Source: Sympetrum striolatum (lineage: Eukaryota; Arthropoda; Insecta; Odonata; Libellulidae). Taken from it: a DNA stretch of 64,000 nt. Positions 1 to 12,372 of this stretch are shown piece by piece. Position numbers and translations under genes: made by a program. Position 1 is the stretch's first letter, and each line of letters begins with the position of its first letter. The notes beneath the pieces were generated by a model, which searched no databases, had not been told where the DNA came from, and worked only from the letters and a program-made list of their open reading frames with translations. The stretch covers positions 5,642,001 to 5,706,000 of the forward strand of contig OX388348.1 of assembly GCA_947579665.1 (NCBI GenBank), written 5' to 3'.

Positions 1-1147
1 TATTAACATCGACGAGAACCTTTCGATGCCTCGTTAGAATCCCTCCATAAAAATAGTACAAAGATACCATTTAGCATATTTTAGTAAGATAAAGAAAAAT
101 TGAAAACGAAAAACTTCTTTCATAATTTATCTGTAAATAAATGTACTACAACGGGATAAAAAGAGCAGTCTTCTTTTCAAATTACAATATTTTGTTATAC
201 TCATAATATTATATATTATATTATGTTTTTTATTCTTTGTAATTTGGTACATTTCATGTTTCTTCTTATATATTATTTTTTATTATCTGTCCATCCTGAA
301 ATAAAATTTTGAAAGGGTATGCTAATGAATAACAGGTGGAATCTCTAGCTTCATTTTTTAAATGAAGTAAATTGGTGTCTTGAATTCCCATCAGCACTGT
401 TTAGTGCTCTGTTAGTTGATGTCTTCTTCAGTTGTGTGTGTATCACATACACAGAAGTTTTGTTAGGCCAAGAACCCTTTCAGAAAGCTTTTGTCTTTGG
501 CGATCTCTTTGAGGTAAGAAGAGCTTATAACGCATTAGTCCATTATCATTTTAATGACGTAGTGCCGATATTCGATCGTAGGAGGGCCTCTTGACCTTTC
601 ATCTCACCTTTCTTTCTCGCGGTGCTTGGGGGAGTGACCGTAGACAGAGGCGCCACTGTTGTCGTGGTGGTCGTCGAAGGCGCTGGGATTTCTGCAAAGG
701 AAAGATCAATGCTTTTATTTCATTCCATTTAATACATTTGCATCATTTCAAATTATTAGTCAGTCAATATCGATTTGTATTGTCATTTATGTCGTAGGAA
801 TTAGATACTGAATTGTAAATTACGCAATATGTGGTAAAGGTTTGTTTCCATTGTTTTTGAAGGAGATATATATTTTCATTTTCCGAAAGTATGAAAGAGG
901 GAACCTAAGGATTTATTCTAAATTTTCGATACATTTGGATGTGGTAATGTGTAAATGATTTCTTGATGAAAAATTTGTGTGTGATGTATGGATTCGTATT
1001 ATCTGTTCATTGTTTTTATACGTATTGAAGGTATATATCCTTCAATTACCATGATTTATCCCATATTTTACTTTAAAGGAACTTCTTAAGCCAGGAAATT
1101 TTTCGGAAATATTAGTACTCATTTTGCAAGAAATTGTATGGTTGATG
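1..1147. other. Non-coding stretch
   Basis: AT-rich sequence without a recognisable gene or repeat boundary. A somewhat GC-richer patch near 540-700 gives one short open frame that resembles nothing known and looks like chance. Confidence 0.5.
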
Positions 1148-1233
1148 AACACCAAAAATAAAAACACAAACACACTTGTACGAATTTGTGTTTTTATTTA
1201 TTTATTTTTTCGTGTGTTTTTATTTTTGGTGTT
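1148..1233. repeat. Small palindromic repeat (MITE-like)
   Basis: The 20-base arm AACACCAAAAATAAAAACAC (1148-1167) is matched perfectly by its reverse complement at 1214-1233. The inner part again contains GTGTTTTTATTT, so the centre can pair in more than one register. No target-site duplication or transposase is visible. It could be a miniature inverted-repeat element or simply a foldback of AT-rich DNA. Confidence 0.6.
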
Positions 1234-4200
1234 TAAAATGAAGTTCCACCAAGTAACACTCGAGTTGATTTCTTTCTATGGTTGATATTTATATTACATT
1301 TTAATTTCATTACATTTTTGTTGCTATACTATGGAATTTATTTTTAAATAATATTCATAATTCAATTGTGTATTATCATGTTGTTTTGGGCAGGAATTCA
1401 CAAATTCCTTGTATTTGCAATCGCAAAGTAATAAGGCACAACTGGGTGAATTTTCATAATCGTATCAATTTTGTGGAAATTACACCTTAGTATACAAGCT
1501 GGAGAACATTTCTAGCTACGTTGCAAGTAATTAGCCTTACTGATATTTGTATGATTATGATTGTTTTCCTCCAGAACAGGGTCCTTTCAATATCTCCCTG
1601 GAATTTTTGTGAAAAGTTGCCTAAATTTTAATTCATAGTAGTTGCGTTGTGTCCACATTGTATATGTCTTGATTAATTACTAACTTCATAATATTGTCTG
1701 CATTTGCCCTTAAAAATGTTAGATTTGCATTAAATGTCTAATGTGTGTGCATTACGTTTGATAATAAATTATATAAATTATTTGAAATCAATCAGTCCAT
1801 AAAGCTCAAATAATTCGCAGTTTTAATTAGTAACTATTTATCACATACTTTGTAACCCATTTTGATAAATACAGTAACATAGAACAAACAAAAGGTTCAA
1901 TCTCGAGGTCTAAAATTATGTAATGAGGATATTAAGAATCTTTTTGTATCGGGTCATTACTTAAGAGCTCTTTCTGTAATTTCCGAAACCCATTTTTGAG
2001 CTGGGCACGGTACACTTAGGCCGTAACAAATCTTCGCAGAAAATGGGTTAGAAATCCCTCCGGAGCGCCCTCAATTACAGTCGGCCGTAGTTTCCTTTTG
2101 TTGTTAATATAATGGTTTATAGTTCCAACTGCGAGGGGAAGAAAACGTGGGTCCGCTCCCCAAACTAATATCCTAAGAGAGTCCATGAAATCTCCAGGTT
2201 GGCACCAATTGCTCTCGGCCATATATATCGTCGGTCGGAAATGATATCGACCTCTCTCATATAAATTATGAGGATTGTTGACTCTTGTCCCCTGTCATTG
2301 GTCTCCAAGATTGCTTCATTACCACTTTTTCAAACGAGTTTCCGCAATCAACAACCGGGTCACGCGTGCCCTCGCTTCCTTTGTTTCGGGGAAGTCGTAT
2401 ATTTTTTTTACGAGATCAGCCAGGAGGAGACAACGCTCCATGCAATCCACTCCACTCATTCGTCTTTCCTCTGATTTTTCCTTCAAACATTGGCTTCTCT
2501 ATTTAGTATTCTTTCTTTGATTCATCGCTTTGACCTGTCTTAACGATCTCTTATTAGGGCGATGTCTGACTTCTCGTTTGAAATTTCCTCGTGCAATTCG
2601 CTAGTTTATAAAATAGTTCGGCTGTTTTTTAAAACGGAAAATCACTAGTTGAAAGGAAAGTAATTTATGTATAAATTATGAGATTTTTTTGCTAATAGAT
2701 CAGGCGGAGAATTTAGTCACCTTGAACGTATGACAATTCAAGATGATAGTTGATTCAAAATTTGAAAGAAGGATTTGGTAGGCCTTAATTACTTTAAAGA
2801 AAAAAAATTGACATTAAACACTTAGAAAAAAAATTAGAACCTCCGTTTGAAGCAAGTTGCTAAACGTAAAGAAAGTGAAGTTGGAGATGTGTGTAATCTG
2901 TAGCAATGAGTGTTTGAAGAATTCGGTTTTAGAGAACAATGATGCGATGGCTGTTTTTTGATCCCAACATTTCGGAAGTTAAGACTTGCGTTCGTAGTTA
3001 TTGATTTGTCGTATGTAAACTGTTCCATAAAATAATCGTAAGCAAATTGATACAACGTTTTATTTGCTGTAATATTTTTGAAGTTGATGGTTTTGAAGCG
3101 TTACACTATGTTGGATCTTCTTAGAATATACTCATAAATGCCTATAATATAGATAAACCCAATATTCTGAGTTACTGTTCCACCGACTGGGTTCAATTCC
3201 CCGCGAAATATAAAAATATCACAATCAATAGACTCGAATTATTCCCAATCACAAATCCAAAATAGTTTATGATATCAGAGGTCCAAAAACTCTCCGAACC
3301 GTCTTTGTCAGCGTTTAGTTCCTGCGTTGAATTTCCTATGCTTTCGATAACAGTTTATAACCTAGTAATGTTAATTGCATATAGAAGATGACTTCGCTTT
3401 TATTTTATAATTTTTAAAAGACTTAACAACATGAATGGAAATTAATGAATTTTTTTAAACAAAAGGCTGTGTAATCAGAGTGAAATATGTGCTTTAATGT
3501 GGTTCATTGCAGAAGGAACGATTGGTGGACTATAGCGATGTTTGAGGAGAATGTAAATGGTCCAAAATGGAGAGGACGATTGGGAAAAGGCGAATGTGGT
3601 GCCGAAGAAATGTACTTTAAGATTAAGAGGGGCGTTTGGAAAGATGAATGGGCACAGCGAAAGGAAAGGATTGTGAATATAGGAGGTTGATTTCGTACTT
3701 TTTCTGAAGATAAATACCCTGAGTGATATGTGCATATATGGAAGACTTATTATTTTCTAGGGTTAACCATTTTTTCCCTAAAAAAGTACAAGTTTTGTGT
3801 TACTTTAAATGTGTCATCACGCGCGATAATTTTCGCGTTTCACTTGCTTAGTACGAGTACTTGCCTCAAGGAGGAGATTTAAGATGGTGATAAGGATACG
3901 TTCGTCCGTTGGACAAGCGAGGAATGGATTTTCGCCTCCATTTTGAGTATCACGCTCGGGATATCACTCTTTCCGTCGCAGCGAAAAAATTGTCTCCCAC
4001 TCATCCCTTTCCTCTTTCATCATGTCTCGAGAACCAAAGTCATTATAATTAATGTGTCAGAATGGGACCCTTGTCACCGCACAGCTTCTTCCCATTTTTC
4101 TTCCCCTTCTTCTCCACTACATAGAAATACCTTTCGTCCAGGTATCAGGAAAGATTCACTCCAAAAAGTCCATTCTTTTCTTCGCACCTGTCGTTCGCTT

Positions 4201-4904
4201 CATTTCGACCTCTCGAATTATTGCTCTTATCGCCGTGTGCCCGTTATTTCCGTTCCTTTGTGCTTTGTTGACATTTCCGCTTTTACCTCTTACGATTTTT
4301 CGCCGAATGCTGCCAATTCAATTCGCGTGAATACACTGTTGATTAATGATGTTTATGAAGGACGAAAAATAGTGGCTACTCCGAGGTTTAATGCGAACAG
4401 CTAATTGATCTTCTCTTTTTATCAACTGGAATGGCGACTAGAACTATGCCACTTTTAGCGAATTACTTCCTTTTTTAAAGATATCATCAAATCCAATATA
4501 TTTGGTATTTGAACAAAAAATGTGAGCAAAAGCGTCATTATTTGAAAATATGAATGTATTAATGTATATCGTTGGCTTGTACAACAGTGGAATAAACGGA
4601 ATTGACCAAATGATATATCAAAATTTAATCCTCCGTGACTCATCGGTACCTATGTTTAAGCGTTACCGGTGAAGGTTTGCAAATATATAGTAAATATATA
4701 TTTTAAATAAGCATTGATAGATTATTGTCTTAAAATGCACCAATAAAAAAGTATGTTTTACATCTAATTAATAATCTAAATTTTTGTTTTGGTGCTTTCC
4801 GTCATCCGAATCGCAATTCGCATTCATAATTAGTAATTATTTTTTCTTTGCCAGGAAACATTTCCATTGGATATTTACTAATATATGTACATAATAATTA
4901 TTTG
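1234..4904. other. Non-coding stretch with CpG-containing patches
   Basis: No gene is recognised. GC-richer patches with frequent CpG lie near 2130-2560 and 3830-4410. The second carries a 153-codon frame on the plus strand that has no familiar motif and a composition typical of pyrimidine-rich intron. A purine-rich 68-codon frame at 3487-3690 follows a TTCATTGCAG acceptor-like sequence, but no donor or homology supports an exon. A B-box-like GGTTCAATTCC near 3190 has no matching A box. Confidence 0.4.
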
Positions 4905-5057
4905 GAAACAGGAAGAAATATTATTACATCTACTCCTAAAATTATTACTATTTACCAGCACACACAATCACTCCCTAACCAGAAAAATATGAGTAGCCGA
5001 GATTCGAATCCGGGACCTTGTTGGGCTAAGCTAACACGCTAACCACTTCCCACCGTA
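4905..5057 (-). mobile_element. tRNA-derived SINE, copy 1
   Basis: Read on the minus strand, the head (about 5057 to 4992) has a D-arm-like GTGGTTAGCG-type sequence followed about 35 bases on by GGATTCGAATC, close to the pol III B box GGTTCGANTCC. The tail runs into CTGGTTAGGGAGTGATTGTG and an AATAATA-rich segment. A second copy with the same head and tail order lies at 31735-31863. That shared order marks a dispersed SINE family rather than a tRNA gene. The cloverleaf is degenerate, so it is not a functional tRNA. Confidence 0.7.
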
Positions 5058-8000
5058 GCAGGTATATCTTAAGTTTTCAGTAATTAGAGAGAAGGAATCA
5101 ATAATTTATTTCCTGAGGACGCAAAGTTTTAGTTAGTGACCAGGAGAATTTACAGGCTTTTATGAAGTGAAAAACTGATGATAGTAAATCTGATTCTAAC
5201 TTTATCATTATCTTACAAATTAACTTAGCCATGATTTATTTTCATCGTTCAGTTTATGGAGTTGATTACGTGATCATTTATAATCTTATTCTCGGAGATC
5301 CATATCGAATATTTTTCACTTAAAGAATTAAGGAAACGTTATATCATTATAGAGATAGGAATATCCTGGTACCATCAAAATCTGCATGTATCCTATACAG
5401 TTATAAAACAGTGTGAATTTAGTGTTGAAGTTAATTTATAGTGTTGCAGTGCTAGTTAGAGTCCAACCTGTCCAGTGCATGCCTTCTCATGAGTTTTACG
5501 GCGCGAAAAATGAGAAATTGGCGAATGCACTCGCAGAGGGGAATCTTCCTGCAAAGGACAGTCAACTAGACACTGTTCGTTGCAGACGATATGGCGGATT
5601 AGCTCATAACCTCTGAATAATAAGTAACAAATTAATGTGAAACATGTTATGGCTCGAAGTATGGTGTTGAGTGCATAATGAAGTAGAACGGAAACAACAT
5701 TCGACTATAACACAATTAAAGATTATGAGCTGCGAAAACGCATTTCAGGTGTACGAATATTGTAACCGCAATGTGCTATACATCTGACTAAATTCCATTT
5801 CACAACCTTTTGAGACGAAATACAGACGGATATTTTCCTTTATCCTCCCTAATTCTTGCATTATTCTCATCTTACTACAGCATTACTTAATTTGTTACAT
5901 TTAGAGATATATCTTCACTACTGATAGACTAAAGACAACATTATCCATTATAGTTATCGTTGCTGTCCTATAATTTTTGGAGGAAGTCAGAAAGTCAGAA
6001 GTCATCAAGAAATTGATGTATGAATAATGATATATTTCAATCAAAGTTGAAAAGTTTAAATCAATGATTCTCCTTTGTTTAATACAAATTTTTATCGATA
6101 TTTAAACCGACTGTTGGTAGCTAACAATACGTGACTGATACCTACATAAATATCTTTTTAGTCGCATTTCGACTCATGGGGACTAAGATGATAGAGGGAA
6201 ACCAACAAGTCCCTCCGTAGATTTTGAGAAAGCTTTCGTTTGAATGTATTCTGCTAAGTTGTTAAGTTTTCCCTCAGTTGCTTCGATCCGATTTCAAAGA
6301 CCGTCGATGTAGAATTATTTACAGATAGCGTCAGCAAAGTTAGCGATCGCCTCAAATATGTGCGATAAAAGTGGATCAATGGTTATCATTCATTCAATTT
6401 AATTTTTCTCTTTTGGAAAACTTGAATTCGATAAAAAAGTGGATGATGTGATTAGCGATCATTTCCTGGAATTTGAGAAGGTTTCGTCTTTTTCATTAAG
6501 TATTTGGAAAAGAACGCATCAGCTTGACTCCATTTCTTTAAATCGATCTTCCTTTACCGTCAGCTTACCGAACCAAAACATTCAGAGAGTTTGAAATTTC
6601 GTTATCTGGGAAGAATATTTAAGTAGCCTTTCGTAAAATTGTTAGTTACACGTTACTTATTAAAAGTAGTTGGCAGTGCAAACTGTCGCAAACATAATTG
6701 CATCCTTTATGAGAGCCGGAATATATATGGGGTCTAATTATAGTAAAGTATTTGTACATTTTTCCCGAAAATTTGTTACTATGGAAGCAAAAACAGAATA
6801 CGAAAATGTAAATCATTATATTTTTATAATCATCATTTATAAATTTAATTTAACTTTATTACTTTTATATACTTTTAGATGTGATTTTATGGACCCACAT
6901 ATTGTGGATAACGAGGGTATTGGGGAATGTGAAATCGAGAAAATCCAAGCTTATAGAAATTTCTTATCAACGAAGGACAGCATTCTCCATTAGTTTCGGG
7001 CTGAAGAAAACGGTCAGTTTTTGGCCTCCTCATCACCAAAGCATACCTAATGTTTATATACGTAGTTATGCCAACTAAAGGCTTCCTTTGTTTTTATATG
7101 GAATGTATAAAATATACGAAGATTTCTTATGCGATAAAATAGAGGTCCACTCAAAGTTAGGTGTTTGTATTCTGTTTCCATCCCCTGCTGAAAACACAAC
7201 GATTGCACTTTTCCTCGCCGTTGATCTCTGGCTGCCTTTGGGATTTAAGAGGAGACCTTAAGCTCAGCTGTCCCTTCTGCCGGCCGGGGATTTCAAGATG
7301 GATTCGCGGCAGAATGTAGCTAGGTGTTAGCGAGGACGTGTGATTTCTGAGTTTAAGAGGGGGATATTCTCCCCTTAGGAAACTCAAATCCTTCGCCAGG
7401 AGCTCCGGGGCATATTTTGAGAGTTTTTCCGTCCCCTCCGACCTGGGGTTGTTACCGCCCGGGAATTAAACTTTGTTAAGGTTTGGAATATCCTCGAGAT
7501 TTTTCGCTCGACGACGGGATCCCCAATTCCGTTTGGATGCAAAGATGAGCTGATGCGACGGTTTATTGGAACGTTTAATGGGATTTTGAGTCGTTTTACC
7601 AATTTGTTGCATACGAAATTAGACTATTAGAAATGAAAAAATGTGTTATGTATACTGTGTCAATATATAACTTTTTCGATTAATTTTTGCTTTCTCCTTG
7701 TATTTTGTTATGTTTCTTGGTTTTGCGCCTTCAATGTTTTACATTTTTTATTGCGTAGTTATTTTGTGTTCACTTTTTATAGTTGTTGCATTTTATTTTG
7801 TTGATACTATTTCGTCTCCACTTTAAATTGCACCTCTCCATCTCATTGCTACTTTATAGCTTCTTTTATATGTTTTATACTTTTAAAATCTTTATCACTG
7901 TTTAAAGTTATTCATCGTCGTATTCTTCATCTTCATAAGTAACCTCTTCGTCTAATAACTTGACGATTTTGCGGTTTATTGACATTGACACATTTCGCAA

Positions 8001-10126
8001 TGCCTAGGAAAAAGTCCAAGATTATTAATTATTTTTCTAACTAAACGTATGGAACAAGGGACACAGAATCGACATGAGGAGAGAGTTTTGAAAAGATTAT
8101 GAGTGAACTGCTAAATAATTAGCTTGTTATTCTGAAAATTCTACCCTAATTATTACGCTGTTCTCGTATAAAAGTTTGCTTCTCATTCGGGATTATACTA
8201 AAAATGTCGTATTCAACATGATATGAAAAGGTAGTTTACTATGTCATACGAATAATATTCGAACTTATTAATTTGATATTTCCTATTATAGTGATACGCA
8301 GAATAGAACGAAAGAATGTTGAATAGATTTCAGTCAGTTATGTCAAACTGAAAATTTATGAAAAGTTTGCAGGTTTTCTTTTCTTTACTTTAACAAGGAC
8401 TGGGTTCTCGAGAAAGAAGACTGGTTTAATACTACGGTATTTGAAATATTCGACACTTTTCAAGACATAATTTCGATTTCCAATCAGATATGAGTTAAAA
8501 TTACATCACTTTATGGGAGTCTTATGATATTAACACTCGCCAACTGAGAGAGTTATCTAAAAAAAAAGAAAAGTGGTTCTACGTAACCGGTCCTTAAAAC
8601 TCCACCTTAGATTATTCCTTTCTCTGTTTTCATAATTTTTCTTCAGGACTGTATCTTAATTTTAAGAATCATTGCTGTGGTCTCAATAAAAGTTTCACCT
8701 CCAAAACTCTGTTATTTTTACTCTTCGGTTAATTCTCCATTCCATTCCAATTTTTTCTTTCTTTTTCTCCCATCTTTAACCCTTTTCCCCATCTTAATTT
8801 GATTTGTCTGTTATTATTCTGTTTAAATTTATGCATATTATAATAATTATATCTTGATTTGATTATTTGTTATATAATAATGTAAAATATAGGTAACTGT
8901 GAATCCGACGTTCATATCATTAGTGACATTTAATAATTAAAATGCTACGAAAAGTACACTTGTGTTCTGCTATTTATGATACTTTTAATTACCTTTTGAA
9001 AATTTCATAATTACGTGTTGATCTCTCTCCCTCTTTCTGTCAATATTTCCTACTCATTTCAAAGCCTTCTCTTTTTGGCTATTTTCCTGCAGTGAATTTT
9101 CTTCTGTGATATAAGTTAACGTAGTTTTTTTATTTGCTCAACCAAACCGTTCTTTTTACCATATTTTCTCTATATTTCTACATTAATTGATAAAAATCTG
9201 TATATATTACTGTTATATTTTGCTTTTATGCGTATTAGTTGGTGTTAAATGAAAGATGGGATGGGAATATGGGAATTCCTTGTTCAAATTTCGCCCAATA
9301 AAGACGTTGTTATTGTTTTGCATTTTATCCCATTACATACTTGATTTGCTTTCTATCGACGCAACCTATCTCTATCAATGGAATCCCTCTATTGGAAGAC
9401 TCTCAAAAGAGAGTAAAAGGGCAAAGTTGAGGGAAACCGACATCTCTGGAAATGCACACTTTTGTATAAAAAGTGCGTAACCGGAATCGCGGATGGAACT
9501 GCGTTTGAAATGCTCTTTCCTTTGCTCAAATGTCTCTGCCCTACTTGGATGCACCTTTCTCTTTCCAAGTCTTTTTTCGCCGCCTTTCTTGTATCTCCGA
9601 ATCCATTACGGCTTCCATTCCACTGAAATTGCGAATCATATTCCCCACGGAACTCCGTGCCTTTCGCACTTTTTCGGATACATTTTCCCTCTCATATCTC
9701 ATTTCCGTTGCATTCTCACGTTCCTTTTTCGTAGAGATGCCGTTTTATTCGGTCTTTGTATTTGTCGCATACGCGCATCGTGCTAATTTGGCCAAGCTAT
9801 AAGTCTCACAAAATAATGCGTTGGGAGTTAATCGATGGCCAAGAACTTCGCATTCATTGGTGGAATTGGAGTAAAAAAATCTATTCTCTTCTTGTTTTGT
9901 GAGTGTGAGGATATGAGAATACTGATTAAGGCTGATAAAAGTCGTACAAGAAATATGGATGGCGGAAGGGGGACTCAGCAACACTATGGATTGAGTATTG
10001 GTGTGGAATATGAGTTTGGAATCCGACTGAGTGGGTGGTTCGCAATGGTTTGTACAAATAGAAAAGATGTATCCAAACCACGAACTTAGAAAGTATAGGA
10101 CTGGAAACTACTGAAATTTTTTGGCT
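5058..10126. other. Non-coding stretch, no recognised gene
   Basis: Mixed AT-rich and GC-richer sequence. Patches near 7150-7600 and 9480-9800 are richer in CpG and give overlapping frames of 60-97 codons on both strands, none with recognisable motifs. A frame at 5413-5616 and one ending at 6993, preceded by a pyrimidine/TTTTAG acceptor-like sequence, are the most protein-like. Neither resembles a family I know, and the second would meet a stop if spliced to the frame before it. Confidence 0.4.
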
Positions 10127-11688
10127 CCCTTAATGTCCGCAGCCGTGAGATGGCAGCACTGAAGTTCGCCCTTTGAAACCATACTCTCATATGGAGTAAA
10201 CGGTGAAAAAGCACGATTATGATACATATGTAATAAAGAGTAATATTTACCAAATATGAAATTAAGAGTAATTGTTTTATCCATCAATAGGTACTTTAAA
10301 TTGAATACAAAACATTTGAATAAGACGGACTAATTAGCAAATACGATGAATAGGTGCCTTATGTGCAAAACACAGGTAACTTTGTCGCCGTAAAAACATT
10401 CTTCGTAAATCACTGAAATGCGACGAACCGTACCGTAGAATGGGGTGACTTTGCCCGTTTTTTAGATTTTTTTATATTTCTGTATTAAATTACATTCTCT
10501 ATTCTCAGAAAATGTAAATTACATGAAGGTAATTCTTATTCATGCAAATCTAAATATTTTTCTTAAGCAACGGAATTTGTTTAAAAAAATAAAGCCTATA
10601 AAATTAACTATATGATTGATATTACGACCATTAATATATTTTAAAATCTTTATATTATTGTTATTATATTTAATCTTTGTTTAATAGGTACTGAGATAAG
10701 ATGTTATTGACTAAAAATGACTTTTTTCCACTGTATTTATAAATTTTCAAAAGAAAAATAAATTTTTACATTTTTTAATTTTTTTCCTCCAAAAACAAAA
10801 ATAATGAAAAATTCTTGTACTAAACTTCTACTCACTGTCAATCGAACCCTTTCAAATTATTTTCAGGCATTAGAGTCAGTGTTTTGTTTCTACTAATGAA
10901 TCTCCGAACCCAAACAATTTCTGGAATTTTTGTCAAAGCCCTGAACATTTATTTTTTACTGTTCAAATACGTTTGTACTAAAATTTGGATATCACGAATA
11001 CTCATAATAAATTTAACAGCACTTACACTAATTTAATCTCTTTTTCACGAAGAAGCACTGTTTGGTCTCCAATTGTCTTCAAATGTTTCCCATCTTGCTG
11101 TTACTGAGAGAAGTTAACAGACTGAGGTTTCGTAGACTTGTCTCAAGAATGCACGATTTTCAATTAGTTCCCAATGACAATTGTACTATCAATGTTGCTA
11201 GGAGCAAGACGGATTTGCTATTTCAGAAATTTTCAGAAAGCATGTAAAGAAATGTTGAAATGTCGGAAACTTTTCAGACCACCCATGTGCATCCTACGAT
11301 TCTAGTTTTCAAAGGCCTAGTAGAAAGTATATGTAACGTTGGTAATTTATTAAGGATCAATTATTTTCCGTGTATCCAAGCAGAATAAATTTCGCTGATC
11401 TACGTATAATGTTTTCACAGCGACGAAGTTACTTGTGGTGTGCCCTGAAGGCAACCTGCACTTATTCTTCGGATTTACTAATTTGCCCATTTTATTCAAT
11501 TGTTTTAAGTACTTATAAATGGATAAATCACCAACTCTGAATTCCATCTTTGGTATATACTACTCCCGCAAAGAAAAAGAGGGAAAATGTATCATAATCG
11601 TGCTGTTTTTTCCATTTACTCCATATGAGAGTATGGTTTCAAAGGGCGAGCTTCAGTGCTGCCATCTGGTGGCAGCGGACATTAAGGG
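10127..11688. mobile_element. DNA-transposon-like element with long terminal inverted repeats
   Basis: The left end CCCTTAATGTCCGC (10127) is matched in reverse complement at 11675-11688. The inverted homology continues inward for about 300 bases, through GATGGCAGCACTGAAG and a CCATACTCTCATATGGAGTAAA block to a GTAACTTTGTCGCC-like block near 10377 and 11430, with small indels. The interior (about 10440-11350) is AT-rich and contains no recognised transposase. No convincing target-site duplication is seen. It looks like a foldback or non-autonomous DNA transposon whose superfamily I cannot assign. The right inverted repeat contains a 65-codon minus-strand frame (11350-11547) that is interrupted in the left repeat. 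Confidence 0.75.
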
Positions 11689-12250
11689 CGTCAGCCGATT
11701 GTACAGTCAGCATAGGGGAGCTTCAGGGGCGTGGTCCAGACACACTGATTAAAATGTGAATTATGAAGTGTGAGAATTGCATTATTCTATTACAAGAGGA
11801 GGCATATGAAGCTAGTTTAATGAGTTAAATACGATACTGAAGAAAAGAAAAATGTGTTACATTCTCTTTTATTCTTACATATTCTCTTTAATTTTCTTAA
11901 TTAAAACGATGAAAAGTATGGATTTAGTGTAAGATATATGGAAATTTGGGAAGCTTTGGAGGATAATAGTTAATGTAGTAACATACTTGAGAAAGCGCTT
12001 GGTTGGGTGTCTTTATTTATTTAATTTTACACTGCAAATTGGCTTTCTGTCCAGGTGGCAATATTTAAGGGAAACATAAAAATGATTTAAGCCTGGCATT
12101 CTCCCAAAGACGGGAGAAAAACCCCTTCAAAGACCTCTCGTTTATGTACGTTTAATTTTCATACGTAGAAAGCGATTATATAAATAATTTATAAAGTTAT
12201 AATAATCAAAATAAAATCTATGGTCGAAGACTTCACTTTGTGGAAATCCA
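11689..12250. other. Non-coding stretch
   Basis: AT-rich sequence between the long-TIR element and the MITE. No gene or clear repeat is seen. Confidence 0.45.
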
Positions 12251-12372
12251 TAACAAATAAATAATTAAAAGATTCACTTTTACAATTTACACCGTTTAGC
12301 ATATATTGTTTAGTTTAGAGCATATTAATGGTGGAAATTTTAAAAGTGAATCTGTTAATTATTTATTTGTTA
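12251..12372. mobile_element. Palindromic MITE with possible TA target duplication
   Basis: The left arm TAACAAATAAATAATTAAAA (12251) and the right arm ending ATTATTTATTTGTTA (12372) are reverse complements over about 43 bases, with a few mismatches; an AGATTCACTTTTACAATTTA-type segment is matched on both sides. The outermost TA on each side may be a target duplication, as in Tc1/mariner MITEs. The Helitron array begins at the very next base (12373). Confidence 0.7.

Noticed and set aside
3487..3690. Possible exon after TTCATTGCAG
   Set aside because: Purine-rich, no donor, no similarity to any family I know.
3943..4404. 153-codon plus-strand frame
   Set aside because: Pyrimidine-rich composition and no motif; a second frame runs through the same DNA.
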